NCBI GenBank assembly: GCA_036259875.1
Contig: DATAAZ010000001.1
Location: 1-52,074, forward strand
Direction of reading: 5' to 3'
Source of the DNA: DATAAZ01 sp036259875
GTDB taxonomy: Bacteria; Actinomycetota; Thermoleophilia; Gaiellales; Gaiellaceae
Length of the DNA stretch: 52,074 nt
The position numbers and the translations under genes were made by a program. The notes beneath the pieces were generated by a model. That model was not told the DNA's origin. It ran no database searches and worked only from the letters and a program-made list of their open reading frames with translations. Each line of letters starts with the position of its first letter. Position 1 is the stretch's first letter. Shown here in pieces: positions 16,850-24,945 of this stretch.

Positions 16850-17713
16850 CTAGAGATCGCGTCGATTGAAGGCGACGAGGGCGACGACGGCGACCGCGGC
16901 GAGGTAGGCGAGCGTCCAGGGGCCGAGCCACGGGCCTCCTGCCTGGGCGCCGCCGAAGGGGCCGAGCTCGAGCGCTTCCGACGTCAGCCCGAAGCTCTCC
17001 GAGCTGATCGCGTTCAGCCCGTCCTGGTAGAGCGCTTCGAACGGGAGCGCCCAGGAGGCGGCCCGCGCGATGTCCGTGAGCGTCTCGGAACGGAGCACCT
17101 CGCCGATCTGGCCGAGGAGGCCCGCGACGAGACCTGCGCCGAACGTCATGAAGATCGCGATCCCGTTCGCGGTCGCCGAGAGGAAGACGGAGCCGAGGAG
17201 CGAGAACGCCGCGATGACGACGACTCCCGCGGCCAGCTCCACGCCGGGCACGACGAAGCGATCCGGCCACCAGCCCCCCGCCCAGTAGGTGATCGCGGCC
17301 GTCGCCGCGAACACGCTGAGCACGTACAGCGTGCAGACCGCGGCGGCCGCGGCAAAGCGCGACAGGAGCAGCGCCGCGCGCCCGACCGGCCGCACGACGA
17401 GCGGCTGCAGAAGGCCGCGCTCGGCGTCGCCCCGCACGACGGCCAGCGTCAGGAAGACTGCGAGCACGGAGCCGAGGAAGAGCGTCGCGAACATCGCGAG
17501 CCCGAGCAGGGTCGCACCGGTCAGAGTCTCCTCGTCGACCCCCGCGAGCGGCGGCGCTTCCTCGGCGAACTCCTCGACGCTGTCGAAGGCGTACCACGAC
17601 CCGAGCGCGTACAGGGCCAGGAACGCGGCTGTCAGGACGAGGACGATCAGGAAGACCCTGCGGCGCAGGCTCTCGTGTAGCGCGTATCCGATGATGACGG
17701 GGACCGCGTTCAC
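16850..17713 (-). CDS. ABC-2 type transporter permease
   Basis: A 287-residue membrane protein with about six hydrophobic segments. It starts ALHESLRRRVFLIVLVLTAAF, the usual opening of ABC-2 permeases, and has a large polar loop (about residues 45-65) after the first span. RGDAERGLLQPLVVRPVGR is the conserved cytosolic coupling segment of this type. The start overlaps the end of the ATPase gene by four bases, so the two are translated together. The exported substrate cannot be told; members include drug, copper-related and heme-maturation exporters. Confidence 0.85.
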   Translation of the reverse strand: MNAVPVIIGYALHESLRRRVFLIVLVLTAAFLALYALGSWYAFDSVEEFAEEAPPLAGVDEETLTGATLLGLAMFATLFLGSVLAVFLTLAVVRGDAERGLLQPLVVRPVGRAALLLSRFAAAAAVCTLYVLSVFAATAAITYWAGGWWPDRFVVPGVELAAGVVVIAAFSLLGSVFLSATANGIAIFMTFGAGLVAGLLGQIGEVLRSETLTDIARAASWALPFEALYQDGLNAISSESFGLTSEALELGPFGGAQAGGPWLGPWTLAYLAAVAVVALVAFNRRDL

Positions 17714-18552
17714 GCCGAGTCCTCCCCGACCGCGCTCAGGTAGATCTCCTCGAGCGTCGTCGAGAGCACCCGGACTCCGTAGATCTGCTCGCCTTGCGCG
17801 ACCAGGTCGGCAACCAGACGCGGCGCGTCGTCGCGCCCGGCGTCCGGGAAGCGGCGCGTGCCGCCGTCGACGTCGACCTCGACGCCGCGTGGCCGCGCGA
17901 GCTCCGCGGGGCTGCCCGCGGCGACGACGCGGCCGCGCGAGAGGATGACGACACGGTCGCAGACGAGCTCCACCTCGCTCAGGAGGTGCGAGTTCAGGAG
18001 CACGGACGTACCGCGGCGGCGGAGCTCCTCGAGGAGGGCGCGCACGGTTCGTCGCCCGGCCGGGTCGAGCGCGCTCGTCGGCTCGTCGAGGAGAAGCAGC
18101 GGCGGCCGCCCGACCAGCGCCTGCGCAATCCCGAGCCGTTGCTGCATCCCCTTGGACATCGCGTCAACACGGCGACCGCGCGCCTCGGAAAGGCCCACGA
18201 GGTCGAGGAGCTCGGCCCGCTCGCTTTCGCCGCCCGTCGAGCGCGCGAGGCGCTGGTGGAGGGCGAGAACCTCGTCCGCGCTGTACCACCCGGGGAAGCG
18301 GAAGAGCTCCGCGAGGTAGCCGTGCGAGGCGCGTGCCTCACGGGACCCGGCGGGTGCCCCGCACACCTCGGCGGAGCCGGCGGTCGGGCGGACGAGCCCC
18401 ACGGCGATTTTCACGAGCGTCGACTTGCCGGCACCGTTCGGACCGAGGAGCCCGACGAGTTCGCCTTCGTCGACGGTGAGGTCGACCTCGGCGAGCGCCT
18501 CGATGCCGCCGTAGCGCTTCCCGAGCCTGCGCGTCGCAAGCGCCGCCGGCAT
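17710..18552 (-). CDS. ABC transporter ATP-binding protein
   Basis: A 280-residue ATPase. Walker A is GLLGPNGAGKST (about 34-45), the signature variant is MSKGMQQR (about 132-139), Walker B is LLLLDEP with its Glu (about 152-158), and the H-loop is NSH (about 187-189). A C-terminal extension of about 60 residues (RGVEVDVDGG onward) is typical of ABC-2 exporter ATPases. It pairs with the overlapping permease gene downstream. Its start at 18552 faces the divergent HExxH gene 20 bases away. Confidence 0.92.
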   Translation of the reverse strand: MPAALATRRLGKRYGGIEALAEVDLTVDEGELVGLLGPNGAGKSTLVKIAVGLVRPTAGSAEVCGAPAGSREARASHGYLAELFRFPGWYSADEVLALHQRLARSTGGESERAELLDLVGLSEARGRRVDAMSKGMQQRLGIAQALVGRPPLLLLDEPTSALDPAGRRTVRALLEELRRRGTSVLLNSHLLSEVELVCDRVVILSRGRVVAAGSPAELARPRGVEVDVDGGTRRFPDAGRDDAPRLVADLVAQGEQIYGVRVLSTTLEEIYLSAVGEDSA

Positions 18553-18572
18553 CCCGGTACTGTAGGCGCGCT

Positions 18573-18929
18573 TTGGCGCCCGGGCTCTGCGAGTCGCGTG
18601 CCGCGCTCGCGTACACAGGCGAGCGGCCGAGCGGGGTCGCGCGGCTCGATTCGGCGTTCGCGGTCGCCGTTCTGATGCACGAGGCCGCCCACCTCGACGA
18701 GGACTGCCTCACCGGGCTCGCCGGGGCGGAGGCGCGCGCGGAGTGCTGGGCGGCCCAGCGCGTGCGCCCGGCTGCGAGGCGCGTCGGCGTGCCGGGCGGC
18801 GTCGCCCGCGACCTCGCGTCCGCGTTCTCGGAAGAGGTGGACCCGACGCTCCACGCGCGCTCTCGCGCGCCGCTTTGCCGGAACGGCGGTCCGCTCGATG
18901 TCCGCCCGAGCTCCGATGTCTGGCCCTAG
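18573..18929 (+). CDS. small protein with an HExxH motif
   Basis: A 118-residue frame from TTG 18573. Residues 37-41 are HEAAH in the context FAVAVLMHEAAHLDEDC, and about 15 residues later comes AEARAECWAAQ. An HExxH helix followed by a downstream Glu-rich helix is the layout of gluzincin-like metalloproteins, and short actinobacterial proteins with HExxH and EAxAECxAxQ are known to me as uncharacterised. It overlaps the next gene by 14 bases. The C-terminal 30 residues look less protein-like, so its end or status may be wrong. Whether it is a peptidase is unknown. Confidence 0.45.
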   Translation: MAPGLCESRAALAYTGERPSGVARLDSAFAVAVLMHEAAHLDEDCLTGLAGAEARAECWAAQRVRPAARRVGVPGGVARDLASAFSEEVDPTLHARSRAPLCRNGGPLDVRPSSDVWP

Positions 18930-19680
18930 CGTGAAGCAGACGGCGGCCGACGTGCGGGGGCGGCTCCGCGGGCTCGGCTTTGACGATGCCGACGCGGGCG
19001 TTCTCGCCGACCACTTCCTCGACTCGGAGGCACGCGGTCGCCCGAGTCACGGGCTCGCGCGCGTCGCGTGGCTCGAGACGCTCGCCGACCTGCAGCCGCG
19101 CGCCCGGCCGGCGCGCGTCGTTGCCGAGCCCGGGTTCGAGCGCTGGGACGGGCGCGGCGCGCTCGGCTACCTGACGCTCGCCGCGATCGTGGATGCCCAG
19201 CTCGCGGCGCCGCCCACCCCCGCGCGGGTCGTCGTCGCGGGCGACTGCTTCCCGACGGGCGCGCTCGGCTACTGGGTGCGCCGGCTCGCTCGAAGCGGAC
19301 TCGCGGCCGCGCTGACCGCGACGTCGCCGCCGCGCCTTCCGCACCCGCAGGGCGGACCGCCGCTCGCCGGAACGAACCCGCTTGCGATCGCAGTGCCGAG
19401 CTCGGACGGGCAGCCGCTCGTCGCGGACGTCTCAATGGGAAAGGTCACGTACGGGGACGTCCTCGCAGGCACGGCGTCGGACGACGAGCTCGTCCCGTTC
19501 GGCGGCGAGCAAGCGCACAAGGCGTTTGCGCTCGCGGTCGGCCTCCATGCGCTCGTCGACGCGCTCGCGGGTCCCGGCTACGGCGCGCTCCTCGTCGTCG
19601 TTCGCGCGGAAGCGGACCCGGTTCCCTCGCTGCGCGAGCGGGCCCACGAGGCGGGCGTCCGCCTCCCCGGCGACCGCTGA
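18916..19680 (+). CDS. shortened malate/L-lactate dehydrogenase-like protein (Ldh_2 family)
   Basis: A 254-residue protein from ATG 18916 (ATG 18898 would add six residues). It carries the landmarks of the Ldh_2 NAD(P)-dependent oxidoreductases: EARGRPSHGLARV, which holds the conserved His, then GGPPLAGTNPLAIAVPSSDG and VADVSMGKVTYGDVLAG, and finally HKAFALAVGLHALVDALAG. Family members are usually about 330-360 residues; here the region after GDVLAG and the C-terminal domain are much shorter. Substrate unknown, and it may not bind NAD normally. It overlaps the HExxH gene by 14 bases. Confidence 0.75.
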   Translation: MSGPSVKQTAADVRGRLRGLGFDDADAGVLADHFLDSEARGRPSHGLARVAWLETLADLQPRARPARVVAEPGFERWDGRGALGYLTLAAIVDAQLAAPPTPARVVVAGDCFPTGALGYWVRRLARSGLAAALTATSPPRLPHPQGGPPLAGTNPLAIAVPSSDGQPLVADVSMGKVTYGDVLAGTASDDELVPFGGEQAHKAFALAVGLHALVDALAGPGYGALLVVVRAEADPVPSLRERAHEAGVRLPGDR

Positions 19681-19702
19681 CGCGGCATGTCGCGCGGGGC
19701 CC

Positions 19703-19829
19703 TGTCCGGGGTCTGACCCCGGACACGGGCGGAGCGGGCGCGTCGACAACGACCAGGTGTGTGGCCGTGCCCGGCTCGAGCACGGCAGGCCGTGGCCCTG
19801 CGGGCCACGGCCGGGGTCTGACCCCGGAC
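19703..19829. repeat. cluster of perfect hairpins between convergent genes, with a 19-base repeated palindrome
   Basis: TGTCCGGGGTC pairs with GACCCCGGACA at 19703-19725. The core CCGGGGTCTGACCCCGGAC recurs at 19811-19829. Between them GGCCGTGGCCC (19788-19798) pairs perfectly with GGGCCACGGCC (19802-19812), and GCCGTGC (19764-19770) pairs with GCACGGC (19780-19786). Genes converge on this spot from both sides, so bidirectional termination is likely. The identical repeat core suggests a REP-like element. Confidence 0.7.
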
Positions 19830-19848
19830 GTGGCGAATTCCACCGACG

Positions 19849-20697
19849 TCAGCGCTTGCGGAGCTCCTCGAGGACGACGGGGTCGATTCGCTCGATCCCG
19901 TCCACGCGGTCCTCGAGGTTCTCCGCACCGGTCCAGGCGCGAAAGGCCGCTCCGAGGTCTTCGTCGCCGTAGCCGAGCCGCACGAGCCGCTCACCGAGCT
20001 CTCGCGCGAGCTCGGCGTCGACCGGAAGCCACTCCTCGCGCGGAGTCTCGCCGAAGTACAGCTGGTGGAGGCCGTAGAGCCGCTCGAGCTCCGTGAGCGG
20101 AGCCGGGTGATCGTCGACGCGCAGGTCGACCGCGACGTCGGTGAGGCCCGCGTACCCACCGTTCTTTCGGACGACGAGGAGCGACGCGGACTGCTGGCCG
20201 CGCCGGTCGCCCCCGGCGGCCTGCGCGGCGTGCAGGCAGGCGATCAGCCGCTCGGCGAGCGGACGACCCGCGGAGTTCTCGAACGTCTCGGCAAGCGCGT
20301 CCACCGTCGCCTCGGAGACGAGAATGTTGCCCTGGGCGGCGGACCCGGAGCCGGTGCGGCCGCCCGCCCACTGGAAGCACGCCGAGCCGGTGTACGAGGC
20401 CGCACGCCCGCCCCCGTCGACGACGCCGAGCTGGCGGTCGGCGCGTCCCTCGTCCGCGCGCGTGAGCCGCTCCACGACTTCCTCGGCAACGAATCCTTCA
20501 CGCAGGAGCACGAGCCCTTCGGGCCCGTAGCGCGGGTTCGCGAGCGCCTGGGTCGCGACGGCGCCGACGTCGGCCTCGGCCCACGCGACCAGCGAACCGA
20601 CCGCGAGGAACTTCGACTGGACGCCGACGCCCCACTCGCCGCGTTCGAGGTCGCACGCGACCAGCGAGTACGTCGCGACCCGGGCCGCCTCAGCCAT
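19849..20697 (-). CDS. DUF1028-family protein
   Basis: A 282-residue protein from ATG 20697. The N-terminal part (TYSLVACDLERGEWGVGVQSKFLAVG written in the frame, with VGSLVAWAEADVGAVATQA after it) and GSACFQWAGGRTGSGSAAQGN are hallmarks of DUF1028 proteins, which have an Ntn-hydrolase-like fold. The C-terminal 60 residues resemble the peptidoglycan-binding-like extension often found there (DDHPAPLTELERL and later). Reaction unknown. Its start overlaps the stop of the 93-residue gene by eight bases, so it is the last gene of a three-gene coupled unit. Confidence 0.88.
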   Translation of the reverse strand: MAEAARVATYSLVACDLERGEWGVGVQSKFLAVGSLVAWAEADVGAVATQALANPRYGPEGLVLLREGFVAEEVVERLTRADEGRADRQLGVVDGGGRAASYTGSACFQWAGGRTGSGSAAQGNILVSEATVDALAETFENSAGRPLAERLIACLHAAQAAGGDRRGQQSASLLVVRKNGGYAGLTDVAVDLRVDDHPAPLTELERLYGLHQLYFGETPREEWLPVDAELARELGERLVRLGYGDEDLGAAFRAWTGAENLEDRVDGIERIDPVVLEELRKR

Positions 20698-20971
20698 ACG
20701 TCATGCGGCGGAGGTCGAGCTCGAGCAGCTTGCGGCGATTCGCGGGAACCAGGACGCAGGCCACCTCGGGGCGAGCGAGAGCGCGCCGAACCGCCTCCGC
20801 GTCGGCGGCGCGCACGACGACCGGCGTCCCGCGCCCGTGCGCGTCGCGCAGGCGGGCGTCGTCGGCGACATCGGCGAGCACGAGCGCCTCCTCGACCGGC
20901 ACGGCCTCGTCGCCTTCCACCGCGATCTCCGGCACGCGGCGGCCCGTCGCGCCGAACCAGCGCTCCCTCAA
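20690..20971 (-). CDS. 93-residue protein of unknown function
   Basis: Starts at TTG 20971, overlapping the TGA of the UPF0173 gene, and ends at 20690 inside the start of the DUF1028 gene. It is acidic in the first half (VEGDEAVPVEEALVLADVADD) and ends with PEVACVLVPANRRKLLELDLR. No transmembrane span, metal motif or known domain is recognised. Overlaps at both ends argue that it is truly translated. Function unknown. Confidence 0.6.
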   Translation of the reverse strand: MRERWFGATGRRVPEIAVEGDEAVPVEEALVLADVADDARLRDAHGRGTPVVVRAADAEAVRRALARPEVACVLVPANRRKLLELDLRRMTYG

Positions 20972-21669
20972 AGCTCGATCGTCTCTCCCGGTTGCGGCGC
21001 CAGCACCTGACAGTCGGAGACGAGCTTGCGGCATTCCTCGGGCGTTCCGGCGAGCACCGGAAAGGTTCCGTAGTGGCAGGGCAGAAGCCGTTTGACGCCG
21101 AGCATCTCGACGGCGACGGCGGCCTCCCGCGGCCCCATCGTGAAGTGGTCGCCGATCGGAAGCACGGCGACCTCGGGCTCGTACAGCCGGCCGATCAGCT
21201 GCATGTCGCTCATGACGGCGGTGTCGCCGGCGAAGTAGACGCGCGTCCCGTCTTCGAACGCGATCACGAACCCGGCTGGCTCCCCGAGGTAGATCGGCTC
21301 GCCGTTCGTGCTGAACCCGCCGGAATGGACGGCGTTCGTCATCGTGAACCGGATGCCATCGACGTCCTGCGTTCCGCCCTTGTTCATGCCGCCGTTCGAG
21401 GCTCCCTCCACGCCTTGGCTCTCCAGCCACGTCGCGAGCTCGAAGATCGCGACGACCCGGGGCGAGAAGCGCTTCCCGAGCTCGACCGCCTCGCCGACGT
21501 GGTCGGAATGCCCGTGCGTGATCGCCATCACGTCGATCCGCTGCGGGCTCCGCTCGCCTTCGGGGCACTTCGGGTTCGTGAGCCACGGATCGACGTAGAT
21601 GCGCTTGCCGCCGGGACTATCGATCCGGAAGGCCGCGTGTCCGAGCCACGTGACCGAGACGCCTGCCAT
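20968..21669 (-). CDS. UPF0173 metal-dependent hydrolase (metallo-beta-lactamase fold)
   Basis: A 233-residue protein from ATG 21669 with AAAGGAGGGAG upstream. VTWLGHAAFRI at the N-terminus, ITHGHSDHVGEAVEL as the metal-binding HxHxDH, YFAGDTAVMSDM, and LPCHYGTFPVLAG are diagnostic of the UPF0173 family. Length is normal. The natural substrate is not established. First gene of the unit with the 93-residue and DUF1028 genes. Confidence 0.92.
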   Translation of the reverse strand: MAGVSVTWLGHAAFRIDSPGGKRIYVDPWLTNPKCPEGERSPQRIDVMAITHGHSDHVGEAVELGKRFSPRVVAIFELATWLESQGVEGASNGGMNKGGTQDVDGIRFTMTNAVHSGGFSTNGEPIYLGEPAGFVIAFEDGTRVYFAGDTAVMSDMQLIGRLYEPEVAVLPIGDHFTMGPREAAVAVEMLGVKRLLPCHYGTFPVLAGTPEECRKLVSDCQVLAPQPGETIEL

Positions 21670-21742
21670 AGGCTCCCTCCTTTCCCGCGCTTACGGGCGA
21701 GCGTAACGCAGGAACGTCCGGGACGGCCGCGAACCTGGACGG

Positions 21743-22111
21743 GTGCCGCTCACGCTCACGGCCGTCCCGGCGGGGCTCGTGCTCGGAGCGATCGCGCTCG
21801 CGGAGCGCGCCGGCGCCGAGACGGCGGTCTTCTACCTCTTCCTCGTCGGGATCGCGGTCAGCGCCGGTGGCGGGCTCGCCGCGTTCGGCAGGCTCGTCGA
21901 CGTGGTGAACGGCGGCGGAACGCCCCCGCTGGCGCGCTTCCAGGCCGGGCTTGCCGCGGCGCTCGTCGCCGTCTTTCTCATGGGTGCCGTAGCCCGCTCG
22001 CCGATCGTCCTGGAGCTGGCCGCACCGGGCCTAGCGCCGGCCGCCGTCGTGCTCGGGTTCGCCGTTCTCGTGCTCCAGGCGCTCGCCGCGGCCGTGCCCG
22101 CCGGCCGGTAG
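21743..22111 (+). CDS. small four-span membrane protein of unknown function
   Basis: A 122-residue protein from GTG 21743 that is almost entirely hydrophobic, with about four membrane segments (AGLVLGAIALAERAG, VFYLFLVGIAVSAGG, AGLAAALVAVFLMGAVA, VVLGFAVLVLQALAAAV). No ribosome binding site is obvious. Its last 81 bases overlap, tail to tail, the 3' end of the cyclase gene on the other strand. Function unknown. Confidence 0.55.
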   Translation: MPLTLTAVPAGLVLGAIALAERAGAETAVFYLFLVGIAVSAGGGLAAFGRLVDVVNGGGTPPLARFQAGLAAALVAVFLMGAVARSPIVLELAAPGLAPAAVVLGFAVLVLQALAAAVPAGR

Positions 22112-23473
22112 GCCGAGCACGACGTACGCGTCGACGGGCGCCTCTTTGCCCCGCACGCGCACCCTGCCCAACGGCTCGACCTGCGTCCCGTCGGGGAGGC
22201 GACGGTAGGTCTCGGCCCCGATCACGACCTGGCCCGGCTCGGCCTCGCCTTCGAGCCGGGCCGCCAGGTTGACCGCGTCGCCGACGGCGGTGTACTCGCG
22301 TTTGCCCCACGCACCCGTCACGCCGAACCGCGCCTCGCCCGAGTTGACGGCGATCCGGAAACGAGGCCAGTCCGGGTGGTCGTCCGCCACGTCGCCCGCC
22401 TCGCGTCGGAGCGCAAGGGCGGCCTGCACGGCGCGAAGCGCGTGGTCGGGCTGGTCGCCGCGCGCGTTGAACGTGACCATGATCGCGTCGCCGATCAGCT
22501 TCCCGACCTCGCCCTCGTAGCGGCGCGCGACGAGCGGGACGAGCCGCTCGAAGTACGTGTGGGTCACGTCCGCCGAGGCGTCGGGCCCGACACGTTCGGC
22601 GAAGCGCGTGAAACCCTGGAGGTCGGCGAAGAGGAAGCTCCCGTCGCGGGTCGCGCCTGCCGTCTCGGGCAGGTAGAGGCCTGCGAAGCGCTCCTCGTGC
22701 CACTCGCGTCGCGCGCTCCAGGCGACGACCCCGAACGCCGCGAGCATGAGGAGGTGCCACTCCCACCAGCTCGCGTGCCAGTTCCGAGCGAGCGCGATCG
22801 CGACCATGGCCTCGGCGAGGAGCGCGAAGGCGGCGACGACGGCGAGGAGGAGCGGCGCGCGCCGGCGGCGGTACTCGCGCAGGTAGCGGCCGGCGGCGAG
22901 CGCGTAAAGCGCGATGCCCGCCACGGCGAACCCCAGCAGCCAGCCGTCCGCCTCCTCCTCCGGAAGCGGCTCCTCGAGCGGCGCCCAACCCGCCAGGGAG
23001 ACGAGCGCCCACGCGCCCATCGCCCCGAGCAACGCGGCCCGAAGAAAGTGCGAGCGGCGGATCAGGCGGGTGGATGCCTCCGGAGCGAGCTCGAGCGACG
23101 ACGCGGCCGCGAGCGCGCCTGCGACGAGGAGCCCGATCGGCGTCGCGACAACGAAGCCCGTGTTGGGCGCGTCGAGGAGGACGCCGGGCGTCGCGAGCGC
23201 GTGGAGGGCGAGGAAGCCCGCGCCCGCGAGGAACGCGAGCGAGACGAGAAAGAGGCGTGCGTCCGAGCGCCGACGCGCCGCGTCCCCCGTGACGACGGCG
23301 AGGACGACGTTCGTTATCGCGGCCGCGAGCACGAGCCAGAAGTGAGCCGGGTGGTGCTCCCACCGGACGTCCAGCTCGGGCGCTGCAAGGAGGATGACGA
23401 GCCCGACGAGCGGCAGCACGAGCCCGGCCGCGGCTAGTAACAGGCTGTTACCAGCCCGCGCGGCCCGGGTCAC
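22031..23473 (-). CDS. membrane-anchored class III adenylate/guanylate cyclase
   Basis: A 480-residue protein. Residues 1-255 hold six to seven hydrophobic segments; the catalytic domain follows. Metal-binding Asp284 lies in FLFADLQGF and Asp329 in KLIGDAIMVTF; Lys325 fits the adenine-selecting Lys. EYTAVGDAVNLAARLE holds the second purine-selecting Asp/Thr position and the Asn and Arg that stabilise the transition state. All catalytic residues appear present, so it should make cAMP from ATP. The membrane part resembles no sensor I can name. The GTG start at 23473 overlaps the preceding gene by four bases (GTGA). Last gene of the string that begins at nuoA. Confidence 0.9.
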   Translation of the reverse strand: MTRAARAGNSLLLAAAGLVLPLVGLVILLAAPELDVRWEHHPAHFWLVLAAAITNVVLAVVTGDAARRRSDARLFLVSLAFLAGAGFLALHALATPGVLLDAPNTGFVVATPIGLLVAGALAAASSLELAPEASTRLIRRSHFLRAALLGAMGAWALVSLAGWAPLEEPLPEEEADGWLLGFAVAGIALYALAAGRYLREYRRRRAPLLLAVVAAFALLAEAMVAIALARNWHASWWEWHLLMLAAFGVVAWSARREWHEERFAGLYLPETAGATRDGSFLFADLQGFTRFAERVGPDASADVTHTYFERLVPLVARRYEGEVGKLIGDAIMVTFNARGDQPDHALRAVQAALALRREAGDVADDHPDWPRFRIAVNSGEARFGVTGAWGKREYTAVGDAVNLAARLEGEAEPGQVVIGAETYRRLPDGTQVEPLGRVRVRGKEAPVDAYVVLGLPAGGHGRGERLEHENGEPEHDGGRR

Positions 23474-24945
23474 AGGATCTCCTCCAGGCGGCGGCGGTGT
23501 TCTTCGCTCGCGGCGTAGTCGCGAAGCGGCCGCGGGTCGAGCACATGCTCGCCGATCGTGCCGCGGCGGCGGACGTATACGACCGGGTAGACCTCGCCGG
23601 ACGCGTTCATCTCGATCGTGGCCGCGACCGCGTCCGGCCCCTCCTCGTCGAGGAAGTGGGTGAGCGGCACGACGTCGGCCGTGCGGCCGGCGTCGACGAC
23701 GTACGCGAGGTAGCCCTTCTGGGTCGCGAGCTCGGGGGACGCCGTCAGCTCGCGCAGGAGGTGGTCGACGAGGTCACCCTCGACGCGGATTCGCCGAACG
23801 GGGACGCCCAGCCGCTCGGCGAGGTGCCGGGCGAGGATCCGCGCGTTGTAGCGAAACCCGTGCACCGCGCCGGACGCGCTCCCGACCCCGTGCTTCCGGA
23901 TCCCCGGCGACCCGAGAGTCGCGTTCCCGGCGAAGAAGACACCGGGTGCCCCCGCGCTCTCCCAGAAGGGCGTCAGCGCCGGGATGCGGCCCTGCGCGAC
24001 CGTGGCGACTCCGAGCTTCCCGAGGTCGCCGAGCGGGATGCGAAACCCGGTCGCCGCGATCGCGACATCCGCGTCCACGACGAGCTCGCCGGGGAGGTTC
24101 GTCCCGCGCCCGTGGACGCGAAACCCTGCGCCGCTTCGCTCGATCCGGTCGACCGCGGCGTCGAGCGCGAACGTCCCTCCGCCGATCTGGTGGTGCTCGA
24201 GCGGCTGCATGTACCGGACGCGGACGGTCGAAAGCGCGACGACCGACGTCTCGACCGGTCGCGGCGAGACGAGCACGATGCGCCGTGCCCACGGCTCGAG
24301 GCCGTCCGCGAGCTCGAACGCCGAGTTGCGCTTCCCGATCACGACGACGTCCTTACCCGCGTAGTCGCGCTTCTTGCGCGAGGTGTCCGCGTAGTGGGGG
24401 ACGTCCTCGATCCCGGGGATCTGCGACTTCCACGGCTGCGTGACGCCGAGCGCGAAGACAGGAAAGCGGCAGCGGTACTCGCCGTCCGACGTCTCCAGGA
24501 CGAAGCCGTCGTCGTCACGCCGCGTCGAGCGCCACTCGCACCCGTAGCGGACGGCGACGCCCGCCCGCTCGACGAACCTCGCGAGGCCCTCCTCCATCTC
24601 CCACCGCTCGGGGACGATGAAGTCACGGCTCTCGCCGCGGAGCATCACCTCGGCCACGCACGCGCGGGCGGCCGGCTCGTCGGCGAGGAGGCTGTTCTGG
24701 TCGTAGAGCTCGTACTCGCGTGTACCGCGCTCGGCGACCGCGTCCGGCTCCGACCACGAGAGGAGCCGCTCGAAGATCGGGTAGAGCCTGAACATGCCTC
24801 CCGGCCGGTCGTCGCGCGAGAGGAGGGCGTGCCGGACGCCGAGGCGGGAGAGGCAGTAGCTCGTCTGGAGGCCGCCCGGCCCGCTCCCGACCACGACCAC
24901 CGGGTAGTCCCCGGGAGGATGCGGCCGGTTGTCTAGCCCAGCCAC
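23470..24945 (-). CDS. FAD-dependent NAD(P)-binding oxidoreductase, flavin-monooxygenase-like
   Basis: A 491-residue protein. VVVVGSGPGGLQTSYCL near the N-terminus is the FAD-binding GxGxxG; VVVIGKRNSAFELADGL at about 200 is a second nucleotide-binding site in the style of FMO or TrxR-like proteins; and ATGFRIPLGDLGKL is the C-terminal ATG motif. PGVFFAGNATLGSPGIRKHG links FAD binding. The C-terminal 130 residues (VRVEGDLVDHLLRELTASPEL onward) are unlike standard monooxygenases. It overlaps the CNB gene by 13 bases and the cyclase gene by 4. Substrate unknown. Confidence 0.82.
   Translation of the reverse strand: MAGLDNRPHPPGDYPVVVVGSGPGGLQTSYCLSRLGVRHALLSRDDRPGGMFRLYPIFERLLSWSEPDAVAERGTREYELYDQNSLLADEPAARACVAEVMLRGESRDFIVPERWEMEEGLARFVERAGVAVRYGCEWRSTRRDDDGFVLETSDGEYRCRFPVFALGVTQPWKSQIPGIEDVPHYADTSRKKRDYAGKDVVVIGKRNSAFELADGLEPWARRIVLVSPRPVETSVVALSTVRVRYMQPLEHHQIGGGTFALDAAVDRIERSGAGFRVHGRGTNLPGELVVDADVAIAATGFRIPLGDLGKLGVATVAQGRIPALTPFWESAGAPGVFFAGNATLGSPGIRKHGVGSASGAVHGFRYNARILARHLAERLGVPVRRIRVEGDLVDHLLRELTASPELATQKGYLAYVVDAGRTADVVPLTHFLDEEGPDAVAATIEMNASGEVYPVVYVRRRGTIGEHVLDPRPLRDYAASEEHRRRLEEIL

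Noticed and set aside
23437..23456. GTAACAG-G-CTGTTAC palindrome as an operator for the cyclase.
   Set aside because: It lies inside the cyclase coding sequence near its start within an overlapping operon; no promoter is expected there and it may be chance.
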